Assembly (NCBI RefSeq): GCF_003003095.1
Contig: NZ_PVTT01000002.1
Coordinates: 806,001 to 870,000, forward strand
Direction of reading: 5' to 3'
Origin: Hasllibacter halocynthiae
Lineage (GTDB): Bacteria; Pseudomonadota; Alphaproteobacteria; Rhodobacterales; Rhodobacteraceae
DNA: 64,000 nt
Below the pieces are notes generated by a model, which saw only the letters and a list, made by a program, of their open reading frames with translations, was not told the origin of the DNA and did no database searches. Made by a program: the position numbers and the translations under genes. This document shows positions 28,006 to 37,149 of this stretch, piece by piece (position 1 is the first letter of the stretch; every line of letters begins with the position of its first letter).

Positions 28006-28950
28006 ATGGCCGCCCTCGAGACCACGCGAACCGATGATCCGGCACGGGGGATCGCGCTGAAATGCGCGGCCGTCGCCCTCTTCGTCGGGATGCAGGCCAT
28101 CGTGAAGGCGGCCGCCGGGGCCGGCGTCCCCCCGGGCGAGGCGGTGTTCTTCCGCTCGCTCTTCTCCCTGCCGGTGATCCTCCTCTGGCTGGCCGCCACC
28201 GGGCATCTTCACGACGGGCTGAGGGTCCGCTCCGTGCCGGGGCACCTCGCGCGGGGGGTGTTCGGGACCTCGGCCATGGGGCTGCGTTTCCTCGCGCTCG
28301 GCCTTCTGCCGCTCTACGAGGTGCAGGCCATCGGCTATGCCACGCCACTGCTCGTGGTGGTCTTCGCCGTCCTCTTCGCCGGCGAGCGGGTGCGCCTCAC
28401 CCGGTCCCTCGCGGTGCTTCTGGGCCTTGCCGGGGTGCTGATCGTCGCGTGGCCCAACCTCGGGGGGATGGAGCGGTCGCGGGCGGCCCTCGTCGGCACG
28501 GCGGCGGTGCTGGCCTCGGCGGCGCTCGCAGCGATGGCGCAGACGATGATCCGCAGGCTCGTCGAGCACGAGGGCACCGCGGCCATCGTGTTCTGGTTCG
28601 CCGTCTCCGGCGTCGTCCTCTCCGCGCTGACGGCGCCTTTCGGATGGATCTGGCCAGGCTGGTGGATGGCGACGCTCCTGGCGGTCACCGGGCTGGTGGG
28701 CGGGGTCGCGCAGATCTTCCTGACGGCGTCCTACCGCTATGCCGACGCCGGCACGGTAGCGCCCTTCGACTACACCTCGCTTCTCTGGGCGATCGGGATC
28801 GGGATGGTCCTCTTCGACGAGGCGCCCGACGCCCGCACGCTGGCGGGCGCCGCGCTCGTCATCGGGGCGGGGATCCTCGTGGCGGTGCGGGAGCGGCGCC
28901 TGGGCCTGGAGCGGCGGCGGGCGCGGGCGGCGAAGTCGCAGGAGGGGTGA
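28006..28950 (+). CDS. DMT superfamily transporter (EamA type)
   Basis: A 314-residue membrane protein with ten predicted helices made of two EamA repeats. The first repeat includes FFRSLFSLPVILLWL and the GYATPLLVVVFAVLFAGERV segment; the second ends DYTSLLWAIGIGMVLFDE, a typical EamA helix-9 motif. It resembles drug/metabolite or S-adenosylmethionine-type exporters but substrate cannot be assigned. Arginine-rich C-terminal tail. Follows the App1-like gene after nine bases and is convergent with ilvE. Confidence 0.87.
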   Translation: MAALETTRTDDPARGIALKCAAVALFVGMQAIVKAAAGAGVPPGEAVFFRSLFSLPVILLWLAATGHLHDGLRVRSVPGHLARGVFGTSAMGLRFLALGLLPLYEVQAIGYATPLLVVVFAVLFAGERVRLTRSLAVLLGLAGVLIVAWPNLGGMERSRAALVGTAAVLASAALAAMAQTMIRRLVEHEGTAAIVFWFAVSGVVLSALTAPFGWIWPGWWMATLLAVTGLVGGVAQIFLTASYRYADAGTVAPFDYTSLLWAIGIGMVLFDEAPDARTLAGAALVIGAGILVAVRERRLGLERRRARAAKSQEG

Positions 28951-28984
28951 TCCGACCCTTCCCATCCGACCTTCCCCCGCCCCC

Positions 28985-29031
28985 GGGGCGCGCTCCGGCG
29001 CGGAGGGCGGGCGCCGCCGGAGGCACGCCCC
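28985..29031. terminator. Long hairpin between convergent DMT transporter and ilvE genes
   Basis: GGGGCGCGCTCCGGCG (28985-29000) pairs with 29015-29031 except for a short internal mismatch, around a 14-base loop. It lies between two convergent stops (28950 and 29040), where a bidirectional terminator is expected. No T-run. Confidence 0.42.
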
Positions 29032-29039
29032 GAACGCCT

Positions 29040-29933
29040 TCAGGCGCGCACCAGCGCCTCGTAGGCGTCCGCGATGTCACGGGCCATCGCGCCGACCTCG
29101 AACCGATAGGGGCCGATCTCGCCGACGGGGGTGACCTCCGCGGCGGTGCCGGTCAGCCAGCACTGCTCGAACCCCTCCAGCTCGTCCGGCATCACGTGCC
29201 GCTCGTGCACGGCGATTTGCCGGTCGCGCAGCATGCCGATCACCGTCCGCCGCGTGATCCCGTCGAGGAAGCAGTCGGGCAAGGGGGTGTGCACCTCACC
29301 GTCCTTCACGAAGAAGACGTTGGCGCCCGTCGCCTCGGCGACGTAGCCCCGGTAGTCCATCATCAGTGCGTCCGAGCAGCCCTTCGCCTCGGCCGCGTGC
29401 TTGGACATGGTCGCGATCATGTAGAGGCCCGCCGCCTTGGCCCGGAACGGCGCCGTGTCGGGTGCGGGCCGCCGCCACTTCGCGACGTCCAGGCGCGCGC
29501 CCTTGGTCTTCGCGTCTCCGTAGTAGTTCCCCCAGTGCCACGCCGCGACGGCGAGCCGGACCGGGTTGGCACGCGACGCGACGCCCATCTCGGGGCCCGC
29601 GCCCCGCCAGGCGACCGCACGGACATAGGCGTCGGACAGATCGTTCGCCTTCAGGACCTCGGCCTTCGCCGCCTCGATCCGGTCGACGCTCCAGGGGATC
29701 TCGAAGTCGATCTCGCGGGCGGAGAAGTGCAGGCGCTCGCTATGGCGACGCGATTCGAAGATGCGCCCGCCATAGGCCCGCTCGCCCTCGAACACGGAGG
29801 AGGCGTAGTGCAGCCCGTGGGTCAGCACGTGGACCTGCGCGTCGCGCCAGGCCACCAATGCGCCGTCCAGCCATATCTTCCCGTCCCGATCGTCATAGGC
29901 CGGCACCGGATCAAGTTCGCTCGTCTCGCCCAC
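29040..29933 (-). CDS. ilvE: Branched-chain amino acid aminotransferase
   Basis: Final transamination of valine, leucine and isoleucine, PLP-dependent, fold class IV. The ~297-residue protein shows IWLDGALVAWRDAQVHVLTHGLHY, the phosphate-binding region ATGANVFFVKDGE, the PLP lysine in the SKHAAEAKG region or the family-typical upstream KAAGLYM segment, and LDGITRRTVI. The start is placed at GTG 29933 because GGAGAGG lies six bases before it; GTG 29945 has no SD. Same pathway as ilvD. Divergent from petPR, an arrangement seen in other Rhodobacteraceae. Confidence 0.93.
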   Translation of the reverse strand: MGETSELDPVPAYDDRDGKIWLDGALVAWRDAQVHVLTHGLHYASSVFEGERAYGGRIFESRRHSERLHFSAREIDFEIPWSVDRIEAAKAEVLKANDLSDAYVRAVAWRGAGPEMGVASRANPVRLAVAAWHWGNYYGDAKTKGARLDVAKWRRPAPDTAPFRAKAAGLYMIATMSKHAAEAKGCSDALMMDYRGYVAEATGANVFFVKDGEVHTPLPDCFLDGITRRTVIGMLRDRQIAVHERHVMPDELEGFEQCWLTGTAAEVTPVGEIGPYRFEVGAMARDIADAYEALVRA

Positions 29934-30019
29934 CGCCCTCTCCACACCGAAAGTTGCGCGGATACGTGCGATCCGGCCATGATATTGCGAAGAACCAGAT
30001 GGGGGTTAGCAACCCGACC

Positions 30020-30048
30020 TTGGTCCGTCAACGACGCTGACCTATGCT
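30020..30048 (+). promoter_or_regulatory. Candidate petPR promoter
   Basis: TTGGTC (30020-30025), 17 bases, TATGCT (30043-30048), a good sigma70-type match. Transcription would start near 30054 and yield a short leader with GGAG before the ATG at 30071. The in-frame ATG at 30044 falls inside the -10 and is therefore not the start. Confidence 0.6.
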
Positions 30049-30070
30049 GGTCCGGAGCGGAGGCGCGGGC

Positions 30071-30556
30071 ATGGACGATCACGCGGAGGGCGACCTCCTC
30101 TTCCTGACGGACGAGCAGCTGCGCCGCGGGATCGAGGCGATGTTCTTCGCCTACCGCGCCTTCACCCAGGACCCCGACCGCATCCTCGCCGAGCGGGGCT
30201 ATGGGCGTGCCCACCACCGGGCGCTGCACTTCATTGGGCGGTTTCCGGGAACGACGGTGGGCCAGCTGCTCACCACACTCGGCGTCACCAAGCAGTCGCT
30301 GAACCGCGTCCTGCGGACGCTCATGGCCGACGATCTCGTCTCCGCCCGGGTGGGCGAGCGCGACCGCCGCGAGCGTCGCCTCGCCCTCACCCCGGAGGGG
30401 GAGGCGCTGGAGGCCGCACTGTCGGACGCCCAGCGCGCGCGGATGCGTCAGGCGTACCTCCAGGCCGGGCCCGAGGCCGTCGCCGGGTTCCGCCGCGTCC
30501 TGGAGGCCATGATGGACCCCGAGATGCGGCGAAGGTATCAGGACGGCCAGCGATGA
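30071..30556 (+). CDS. petP: MarR-family regulator PetP
   Basis: A 161-residue winged-helix regulator of the MarR family. The DNA-binding helix region is GQLLTTLGVTKQSLNRVLRTLMADDLV with the wing GERDRRERRLALT. The N-terminal FFAYRAFTQDPDRILAERGYGRAHHRAL is the pattern of PetP, which in Rhodobacter capsulatus is encoded with PetR. GGAG lies eight to nine bases before the chosen ATG. It overlaps petR by four bases. Its ligand and targets are not determined from the sequence. Confidence 0.87.
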   Translation: MDDHAEGDLLFLTDEQLRRGIEAMFFAYRAFTQDPDRILAERGYGRAHHRALHFIGRFPGTTVGQLLTTLGVTKQSLNRVLRTLMADDLVSARVGERDRRERRLALTPEGEALEAALSDAQRARMRQAYLQAGPEAVAGFRRVLEAMMDPEMRRRYQDGQR

Positions 30557-31272
30557 CCGATCCTTTCTCCCAGCCCGATCCGCACCTTCTGATCGTCGAT
30601 GACGACGAGCGCATCCGCAGCCTCCTGGCCCGCTACCTCAGGAACAACGGCTTTCTCGTGACGACGGCGGGCGATGCCGCGCACGCGCGGCGCATCCTCG
30701 CGGGTCTCGACTTCGACCTCCTCGTCCTCGACGTGATGATGCCCGGCGAGAGCGGGATCGAACTGACGCGCGCGCTCCGCACGGGACGGAACATGCCGAT
30801 CCTCATGCTGACCGCGCGGGGCGAGAGCGGCGACCGCATCGAGGGGCTGGAGGCGGGTGCGGACGATTATCTCGCCAAGCCCTTCGAGCCGAAGGAGCTG
30901 CTCCTGCGGATCAACGCAATCCTGCGCCGCGTTCCGGACGTTCCCGCCGACGCGTCCGGCATCCCCGGCGCGCTGCGGCTCGGCGCCCTGCGCTGGGAGG
31001 TCGAGCGCGGCGAGCTTTGGCACGGCGACGAGGCCGTGCACCTCACCGGGACCGAGGCCCAGCTCATGAGGGTATTCGCGGGCCGGCCCGGCCGCCCCCT
31101 GGCCCGCAGCGAGTTGACGGAGGAGCTGGGGCGATCGGGCGGCGACGCGATCCAGGAGCGGGCGGTCGACGTGCAGATCACCCGCCTGCGGCGCAAGATC
31201 GAGGCCGATCCCAAGCAGCCGCGCTATCTCCAGACCGTGCGGGGCGCGGGGTACATGCTGGTCCCCGACTGA
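30553..31272 (+). CDS. petR: OmpR-type response regulator PetR
   Basis: A 239-residue two-domain regulator. The receiver (residues ~10-125) has the acidic pair in LIVDDDERI, phospho-acceptor Asp in LVLDVMMPGESG, MLTARGE, and the conserved Lys in LAKPFEP. The C-terminal winged helix ends VQITRLRRKIEADPKQPRYLQTVRGAGYML. In R. capsulatus PetR lies upstream of the cytochrome bc1 operon and is needed for its expression and for growth. Here petABC is 17-20 kb away on the other strand. No sensor kinase gene is adjacent. Confidence 0.9.
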   Translation: MTDPFSQPDPHLLIVDDDERIRSLLARYLRNNGFLVTTAGDAAHARRILAGLDFDLLVLDVMMPGESGIELTRALRTGRNMPILMLTARGESGDRIEGLEAGADDYLAKPFEPKELLLRINAILRRVPDVPADASGIPGALRLGALRWEVERGELWHGDEAVHLTGTEAQLMRVFAGRPGRPLARSELTEELGRSGGDAIQERAVDVQITRLRRKIEADPKQPRYLQTVRGAGYMLVPD

Positions 31273-31321
31273 TCCCCATGGCGGGCTTGCGAAGCGCGGC
31301 GGCGAAGCCCACGAAGGGCCC

Positions 31322-32230
31322 ATGCTGCGCATCCACACCGACCCCTCCGCCGACCGCCACGAGACGCCGCCCGGCCACCCCGAGCAGACCGCCCGCCGCG
31401 CCGCCGTCCTGAAGGCCCTGGATGGCCTGGGCGAGGTCCGCGGGGCGCCCGTGGCCGCGGACGCCGACCTGCTGCGCTGCCACCCGCAGAGCCATCTCGA
31501 TCGCCTTCGGGAGGCCGAGCCGGCGACGGGAAGGACCCAGATGGACGCGGACACCTGGATGACGGCGGGCTCGTTCGAAGCGGCCGCGCGCGCGGCGGGC
31601 GCCGCCTGCGCCGCCGTGGACGAGGTGCTGGACAGCCCCGCCCATCACTTCGTCGTCATGCGCCCCCCCGGCCACCATGCCGAGGCCGGGACCCCCATGG
31701 GCTTCTGCCTTCTCGGGACGGTCGCCATCGCGGCGCGGCGCGCGCTCGAGGAACATAGCCTCGAACGCGTGGCGGTGATCGACTTCGACGTCCACCACGG
31801 CAACGGCACGCAGGCGCTCCTCTGGGACGAGGCTCGGGTCCGCCTCGCCGGCAGCCATCAATCGCCCCTCTGGCCGGGCACCGGGGACGCGTCCGAGTGT
31901 GGCGCCCACGGGCAGATCCGCAACCGGCCCCTGCCAGCGGGCGCGGACGGCACCCTCCTTCGCCGTGCCTGGGGCGAGGAGCTGCTGCCCTGGCTCGCCG
32001 GGGCGCGGCCCGAGCTCGTCCTCGTTTCGGCGGGGTTCGACGCGCATCGGGACGATCCGCTCGCCTCGCTCGAATGGGACGAGGACGACTTCCGCTGGTT
32101 AGGGACGGAGATCGGCACGTTGGCGCGGGAGCACGCGGGCGGCCGGCTGGTCAGCGTGCTGGAAGGGGGCTATGACCTCCACGCTCTGGGCCGCGCGGCG
32201 CGGGCCTATGCCGAGGGGGTGGGGACATGA
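31322..32230 (+). CDS. Histone deacetylase family protein (acetylpolyamine amidohydrolase-like)
   Basis: A 302-residue zinc hydrolase of the arginase/deacetylase fold. Conserved pieces are RPPGHHAE (catalytic histidines), VIDFDVHHGNGTQ (zinc ligands), SAGFDAHRDDPLA (zinc ligand) and the C-terminal LEGGYDL. Bacterial class II HDAC-like proteins deacetylate polyamines, small molecules or proteins; the substrate is unknown. Its TGA overlaps the xseB ATG, so it heads the xseB-ispA-dxs operon, as in many Rhodobacteraceae. Confidence 0.92.
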   Translation: MLRIHTDPSADRHETPPGHPEQTARRAAVLKALDGLGEVRGAPVAADADLLRCHPQSHLDRLREAEPATGRTQMDADTWMTAGSFEAAARAAGAACAAVDEVLDSPAHHFVVMRPPGHHAEAGTPMGFCLLGTVAIAARRALEEHSLERVAVIDFDVHHGNGTQALLWDEARVRLAGSHQSPLWPGTGDASECGAHGQIRNRPLPAGADGTLLRRAWGEELLPWLAGARPELVLVSAGFDAHRDDPLASLEWDEDDFRWLGTEIGTLAREHAGGRLVSVLEGGYDLHALGRAARAYAEGVGT

Positions 32231-32466
32231 GCGACGCGAAGCCCGGTGCGCTGTCCTTCGAGGAGGCGATGCGCGAGCTGGAGGGCGTCGTGCAGCAGCT
32301 CGACAGCGGCGACGTGCCGCTCGATCAGTCCATCAGGCTCTACGAGAGGGGCGCCGCGCTGCGCGAGCGTTGCGAGGCCCTTCTGAAGGACGCCGAGATG
32401 AAGGTCGAGAAGATCCGCGCCGATGCGGACGGGCGCGCCGACGGCACCGAGCCGCTGGACGGCTGA
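32227..32466 (+). CDS. xseB: Exodeoxyribonuclease VII small subunit
   Basis: A 79-residue acidic helical protein matching XseB: LSFEEAMRELEGVVQQLDSGDVPLDQSIRLYERGAALRERCEALLKDAEMKVEKI. It caps the coiled coil of XseA to form exonuclease VII, a processive single-strand DNA exonuclease. The large subunit gene is not in the window. The ATG overlaps the HDAC gene's stop and the polyprenyl synthase follows after three bases. Confidence 0.96.
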   Translation: MSDAKPGALSFEEAMRELEGVVQQLDSGDVPLDQSIRLYERGAALRERCEALLKDAEMKVEKIRADADGRADGTEPLDG

Positions 32467-32469
32467 GGG

Positions 32470-33351
32470 GTGGACGCCGTCCTCGCGCAGGCCGCCGCGC
32501 GGGCGCGGGGCGACGTCGGCGCGCGTCTCGCCGCGCGCCTCGCGGGCGCGGCTCCCGCGCTGGCCTCGCTGGAGGAGGCGTGCCGCCACGCGCTGGAGGG
32601 CGGCAAGCGCCTGCGCGGGCTGATGGTGCTGGAGTCCGCCGGTCTCTGGGACGTCCCGGAGGAGGCCGCGTTGCCCGCCGCTGCCGCGATCGAGGCGCTC
32701 CACGCCTATTCCCTCGTGCATGACGACCTGCCCGCGATGGACGACGACGAGCTGCGGCGCGGTCGTCCCACGGTCCATGTCGCCTTCGGAGAGGCGACCG
32801 CCATCCTCGTGGGCGACGCGCTGCAGGCCCTGGCCTTCGAGGAGGTCGCCGCGATCCGCGGCGTCCCGGCCGAGCGGGCGCTGGCTCTCTCGGCGCGGCT
32901 CGCCGCGGCGGCGGGCCTTCGCGGGATGGTCGGCGGCCAGCATTGGGACCTCACCATCGAGGCGGGGGCCGCGTCGGGCGATCTTCGGGCCATCGCCGCC
33001 ATGCAGGCCTTGAAGACCGGCGCCCTCTTCGAGTGGTCCGCGACCGCGGGGGCCGTCCTCGCGGGCGAGGACCCCAAGCCGCTGGCTGCCTATGCACACG
33101 CGCTGGGGCGGGCCTTCCAGATCGCGGACGACCTCCTGGACGCGACGGGCGACGCCGCGACCGTCGGCAAGGCGACCGGAAAGGACTTGGCGGCCGGCAA
33201 GGCGACCTATGTGGGCACCCTCGGGGTCGAGGGCGCGCGCGCCGAGGCCGGCCGCCTCGCCGCGGAGGCGTGCGACGCGCTCGCGCCGTTCGGGGCCCGC
33301 GGGGATACACTTCGCCTTCTCGCGCGTTACACAGTCTCACGTGACCACTAG
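32470..33351 (+). CDS. ispA: Polyprenyl synthetase (farnesyl/geranyl diphosphate synthase)
   Basis: Condenses isopentenyl diphosphate with allylic diphosphates to make FPP, precursor of undecaprenyl phosphate, quinones and carotenoids. The 293-residue protein has the first Asp-rich motif [24 protein letters not shown] near residue 43, the KTGALFEWS region, and the second Asp-rich motif [10 protein letters not shown]. Its length and motif spacing fit short-chain synthases. GTG start three bases after xseB; dxs begins 13 bases after its stop. Confidence 0.94.
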   Translation: MDAVLAQAAARARGDVGARLAARLAGAAPALASLEEACRHALEGGKRLRGLMVLESAGLWDVPEEAALPAAAAIEALHAYSLVHDDLPAMDDDELRRGRPTVHVAFGEATAILVGDALQALAFEEVAAIRGVPAERALALSARLAAAAGLRGMVGGQHWDLTIEAGAASGDLRAIAAMQALKTGALFEWSATAGAVLAGEDPKPLAAYAHALGRAFQIADDLLDATGDAATVGKATGKDLAAGKATYVGTLGVEGARAEAGRLAAEACDALAPFGARGDTLRLLARYTVSRDH

Positions 33352-33364
33352 GGAAGGCCAGCCG

Positions 33365-35284
33365 ATGCCAGACCGCCCGAAGACGCCGACGCTCGACCGC
33401 GTCGCCTCGCCCGCCGACCTGAAGGCGCTCGGCGACGACGACCTCTCCAGCCTCGCGGACGAGCTGCGGGCGGAGACGATCTCGGCGGTGTCCGAGACCG
33501 GCGGCCACCTCGGCGCCGGCCTCGGCGTGGTCGAGCTGACCGTCGCGATCCACGCGGTCTTCGACACCCCGCGCGACAAGCTGATCTGGGACGTCGGGCA
33601 TCAGTGCTACCCGCACAAGATCCTGACCGGACGGCGGGACCGCATCCGCACCCTGCGGCAGAAGGACGGGCTGTCCGGCTTCACCAAGCGCAGCGAGTCC
33701 TCGCACGATCCTTTCGGCGCGGCGCACTCCTCCACCTCGATCTCGGCGGCGCTCGGCTTCGCGGTCGCGCGCGACCTCGGCGCGCCCGAGGGCGTCGGCG
33801 ACGCCATCGCGGTGATCGGCGACGGCGCCATGTCGGCGGGCATGGCCTACGAGGCGATGAACAATGCCGGGCACCTGGGCAAGCGCCTCTTCGTGATCCT
33901 CAACGACAACGAGATGTCGATCGCCCCGCCCACAGGGGCGATGTCCTCCTACCTCTCCCGGCTCTATGCCGGCGCCCCCTTCCAGGAGCTGAAGGCCGCC
34001 GCCAAGGGCGCAGTCTCCTTCCTGCCGCCGCGCTTCCAGGAAGGCGCCCGGCGCGCCAAGGAGATGATCAAGGGCATGACCTTCGGCGGCACGCTCTTCG
34101 AGGAACTGGGCCTTTCCTATGTCGGACCCATCGACGGGCACGACATGGAAAGCCTCCTGCCCGTGCTGCGTGCCGTGAAGGCCCGCGCCGACGGGCCGGT
34201 GCTGATCCACGTGGTGACGCGCAAGGGCAAGGGCTACGCGCCCGCCGAGGATGCCGCGGACAAGGGTCATGGCGTCTCGAAGTTCGACGTCGTCACCGGC
34301 GAGCAGAAGAAGGCGCCCTCGAACGCCCCTTCCTACACCTCCGTGTTCGGCGGGACGCTCGTGGACCTCGCCGCCAGGGACGAGCGGATCGTTGGCGTGA
34401 CCGCGGCCATGCCCGACGGGACCGGCCTGACGAAGATGCTCGAGCGGTTCCCGGCCCGCACCTTCGACGTCGGCATCGCCGAGCAGCACGGCGTCACCTT
34501 CTGCGCGGCGCTGGCGGCGGCCGGGATGCGGCCCTTCTGCGCGATCTACTCGACCTTCCTGCAGCGGGGCTACGACCAGGTCGTGCACGACGTCGCCCTG
34601 CAGGGTCTGCCCGTGCGGTTCCCGATCGACCGCGCGGGGCTGGTGGGGGCGGACGGCGCCACCCATGCGGGGGCCTACGACATCGCCTACCTCGCGAACC
34701 TGCCGGGCTTCACGGTGATGGCCGCCGCCGACGAGGCCGAGCTGATGCACATGACGGTCACGGCCGCCGCCCATGACGAGGGCCCGATCTCGTTCCGCTT
34801 CCCGCGTGGCGAGGGCGTGGGCGTCGAGCTGCCCGAGCGCGGGGAGATCCTTCCGATCGGCAAGGGCCGGATCGTGCGCGAGGGGTCCGGCGTCGCCATC
34901 CTCTCGCTCGGCACGCGCCTCTCCCATGCCGAGGCGGCGTGCGAGGCGCTGGCCGCGCGCGGCATCGCCCCGACGCTGGCCGACGCGCGCTTCGCCAAGC
35001 CGCTCGACCGTGAGCTGATCCTCGACCTCGCGGCGCGGCACGACGCGCTGATCACCGTCGAGGAGGGCGCGGTCGGCGGCTTCGGCAGCCATGTCGCGCA
35101 GCTTCTCGCGGAGGAGGGCGTGTTCGACGGAGGGCTGCGCTTCCGCATGATGACCTTGCCCGATCGCATCATCGATCAGGCCAGCCCGGCGGACATGTAC
35201 GCCCTGGCGGGCCTCTCGGCGGACGACATCGAGCGGCAGGTCCTGGACGTGCTGGACGTAGCCTCCCTGCGAGGGCGGGCCTGA
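33365..35284 (+). CDS. dxs: 1-deoxy-D-xylulose-5-phosphate synthase
   Basis: Condenses pyruvate with glyceraldehyde 3-phosphate, the first committed step of the MEP isoprenoid pathway; needs thiamine diphosphate and Mg2+. The 639-residue protein has [15 protein letters not shown], the ThDP motif GDGAMSAG followed by the [10 protein letters not shown], the catalytic His in [13 protein letters not shown], and the C-terminal transketolase domain with [11 protein letters not shown]. The SD is weak (GGAAGG) before ATG 33365. Last gene of the HDAC-xseB-ispA-dxs run. Confidence 0.97.
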   Translation: MPDRPKTPTLDRVASPADLKALGDDDLSSLADELRAETISAVSETGGHLGAGLGVVELTVAIHAVFDTPRDKLIWDVGHQCYPHKILTGRRDRIRTLRQKDGLSGFTKRSESSHDPFGAAHSSTSISAALGFAVARDLGAPEGVGDAIAVIGDGAMSAGMAYEAMNNAGHLGKRLFVILNDNEMSIAPPTGAMSSYLSRLYAGAPFQELKAAAKGAVSFLPPRFQEGARRAKEMIKGMTFGGTLFEELGLSYVGPIDGHDMESLLPVLRAVKARADGPVLIHVVTRKGKGYAPAEDAADKGHGVSKFDVVTGEQKKAPSNAPSYTSVFGGTLVDLAARDERIVGVTAAMPDGTGLTKMLERFPARTFDVGIAEQHGVTFCAALAAAGMRPFCAIYSTFLQRGYDQVVHDVALQGLPVRFPIDRAGLVGADGATHAGAYDIAYLANLPGFTVMAAADEAELMHMTVTAAAHDEGPISFRFPRGEGVGVELPERGEILPIGKGRIVREGSGVAILSLGTRLSHAEAACEALAARGIAPTLADARFAKPLDRELILDLAARHDALITVEEGAVGGFGSHVAQLLAEEGVFDGGLRFRMMTLPDRIIDQASPADMYALAGLSADDIERQVLDVLDVASLRGRA

Positions 35285-35613
35285 AGGGGCCCGGGCGCTC
35301 CGACCGGCGTCGATAGCAGGGCTCGGGCCGGGATCCTGCCGCCGGCGGCCGCCTTTCCCCGCACCTGCCCCCTCGTGCAGGCCCCTCGCCCATCTTTCCG
35401 TCCGTCCGTCATCCGTGCGGCCGCCCGAATGCCTCGCGCCAGCGGCTTTCTGACCCGCGGAATCGGGGGAAGCAGACCTGCGTAGGCGTCTTCCACGCAA
35501 CTCGCCGTGGCTCGATCGGCACGGAAAGTAGGCACGTTTTCGCTGGACTTCGGGGTGCCGCGTAGGCCACGATCCGCCCAACAACGGCATCAGACACGTT
35601 GGCGGGCAGAGCG
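35285..35613. other. Intergenic region after dxs
   Basis: 329 bases without a supported gene. The right half is noticeably less GC-rich than the surroundings, as promoter regions often are. Short inverted repeats occur (for example CCTGC/GCAGG around 35366-35384) but no clear terminator or known RNA family is recognised. A small RNA in this region cannot be excluded. Confidence 0.5.
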
Positions 35614-36282
35614 ATGGATAGAATCGGCGGGGCCCTGGGTCTCTGGCGTTTGGGGGTCTTCCTTCTCGCGGCAGGGTTCTGGCTGTATCAGTTCGCTACG
35701 CAGGAGATGGCCGATTTCGGCTGGCAGTTCCGCTTCCTGACGGTCTGGGCGCTCACGCTCTCGATGCTGTCGGGCTGGTTCGTCTTGCGCGTCTCGCTCG
35801 GCTGGTCAGACAGTCCGCACCGCACGCTGATGGCCGCGACGGCGGTGATCAACGCGATGGTCGTCCTGCTCTACTGGCGCCTCTACCTCGAGAACCCGGA
35901 GCAGGTGAACGGTACGACGGCCCTGCCCCCCGTACAGGAGTGGTATCTTCACGCGCTGGGGCCCGCGCTGCAGTGGGTCGAGGCGCTGGTGCTGACGCGT
36001 GCCTTCACGCGCCTGCCCTCGTCCGCCCTTGCGGTGCTGGGCGTCGTCGCCGCCTACGTCCTGTGGATCGAGCTGGCCGTGCAGCCCCTGAACGAGGTGC
36101 CGGGCGGCGCCGTCACCACGGGCCTGCCCTATCCGTTCCTCAACGACATGGAGGTCCAGGCCCGCCTTGCCTTCTACGGGATGCAGCTCGGCATGTCGCT
36201 TCTCGCGCTGGGCGCGTTCTGGGGGCTTCAGCGTGCCTGGCCCTTCTCCTCCGCCAGCAGGGCAGCAAGCCCCTCGCGGTAG
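35614..36282 (+). CDS. Six-helix membrane protein, FAR-17a/AIG1-like (tentative)
   Basis: A 222-residue membrane protein with six hydrophobic helices. A threonine within helix 2 (FLTVWALTLSMLSGW) and a histidine at the start of helix 4 (EWYLHALGPALQW) occupy the places of the Thr/His pair of the FAR-17a/AIG1 (ADTRP) family of membrane threonine hydrolases, so that family is suggested, with modest confidence. ATG 35614 is used because it starts the first helix; no strong SD. Its last 55 bases overlap the 3' end of the convergent SDR gene. Confidence 0.6.
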   Translation: MDRIGGALGLWRLGVFLLAAGFWLYQFATQEMADFGWQFRFLTVWALTLSMLSGWFVLRVSLGWSDSPHRTLMAATAVINAMVVLLYWRLYLENPEQVNGTTALPPVQEWYLHALGPALQWVEALVLTRAFTRLPSSALAVLGVVAAYVLWIELAVQPLNEVPGGAVTTGLPYPFLNDMEVQARLAFYGMQLGMSLLALGAFWGLQRAWPFSSASRAASPSR

Positions 36283-37079
36283 GTGGGAAAGGCCAAAGGG
36301 CCCATCAGGGCGCGCATCCGGTCGTTCCGTACGCGCTTCGACTCGGCGTAGAAGCTCCGCGCCATGGGCGAGAGGTCGGCTTCCTCGAACGGGACCTCGG
36401 GCGGGACCGGCACGCCGAGGAGGCGCGCGGCTTCCGCGATCACGTCCTGGGGCGGCGCGGGCTCGTCGTCGGAGAGGTTGTAGATGGCGCCGGGATCGGG
36501 CGCGCGAATCGAGGCGAGGAGCGCGGAGGCGATGTCCTCCCGGTGGATGCGACCGAAGACTTGGCCCGGCTTCACGATTCGCCGGGCCGTGCCGCGGCGC
36601 ACTTTCTCGAAAGGGCCGCGTCCGGGGCCGTATATCCCCGCGAGCCGGAAGACGTGCAGCGGCAGCCCCGGCACGGCGCGCCAAGCCTCCTCGGCGCGGA
36701 CGCGCGCGCGGCCCCGGTCGGTGGTGGGCCGAAGCTCGCTCTCCTCGTCGACCCAGCCGCCCTCCCGGTCGCCGTAGACCCCGATGGTCGAGAGATAGCC
36801 CGCCCAGCGGAGCCTAGGGGCATGCGCCGCGATGCGCGAGCCGAAGGCGGCGAGCACCGGATCGCCCTCCGGGCCCGGGGACACGGAGGACAGCAGGTGC
36901 GTCGCCTCCTCCACCGGCACGTCCCCTTCTCCGGGCCAGATCAAGGCCCCGACCCCTTCAGCGCGCAGCGCCTCGGCCTTCTCCTCCGAGCGGGTCGTGC
37001 CGATCACGCGCCATCCCTCCAGCCGCCGCGCGAGCGCGCGGGCCGAGTAGCCGTGGCCGAAGGAGAGGAGCGTCGGCAT
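36228..37079 (-). CDS. SDR-family NAD(P)-dependent epimerase/dehydratase-like protein
   Basis: A 283-residue atypical/extended short-chain dehydrogenase. The nucleotide-binding motif is LSFGHGYSARALARRL (GxGxxA type), followed by WAGYLSTIGVYGDREGGWVDEES with the S-T-x-Y active site, FRLAGIYGPGRGPFEKVRRG and YNLSDDEPAPPQDVI. Resembles the YeeZ-like group whose substrate is unknown. AGGGGG lies before the ATG. The 3' end overlaps the convergent membrane protein gene by 55 bases. Confidence 0.87.
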   Translation of the reverse strand: MPTLLSFGHGYSARALARRLEGWRVIGTTRSEEKAEALRAEGVGALIWPGEGDVPVEEATHLLSSVSPGPEGDPVLAAFGSRIAAHAPRLRWAGYLSTIGVYGDREGGWVDEESELRPTTDRGRARVRAEEAWRAVPGLPLHVFRLAGIYGPGRGPFEKVRRGTARRIVKPGQVFGRIHREDIASALLASIRAPDPGAIYNLSDDEPAPPQDVIAEAARLLGVPVPPEVPFEEADLSPMARSFYAESKRVRNDRMRALMGPLAFPTYREGLAALLAEEKGQAR

Positions 37080-37149
37080 GCCCCCTGATCCGACGGGCGG
37101 CGCAACGAAGTCCAGCCCCGGGCGTTCAAGCCCGAAACGGAGGACCGAG

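Noticed and set aside
29934-30043. FNR/anaerobic-type box between ilvE and petP
   Set aside because: No TTGAT-N4-ATCAA sequence is present in the gap.
30044-30070. Start codon of petP at 30044
   Set aside because: This ATG lies inside the -10 (TATGCT) of the predicted promoter and has no SD; 30071 with GGAG is preferred.
35285-35613. Known structured RNA in the gap after dxs
   Set aside because: Several short inverted repeats exist, but no pattern of SRP RNA, 6S RNA, RNase P RNA, tmRNA or a riboswitch is recognisable.
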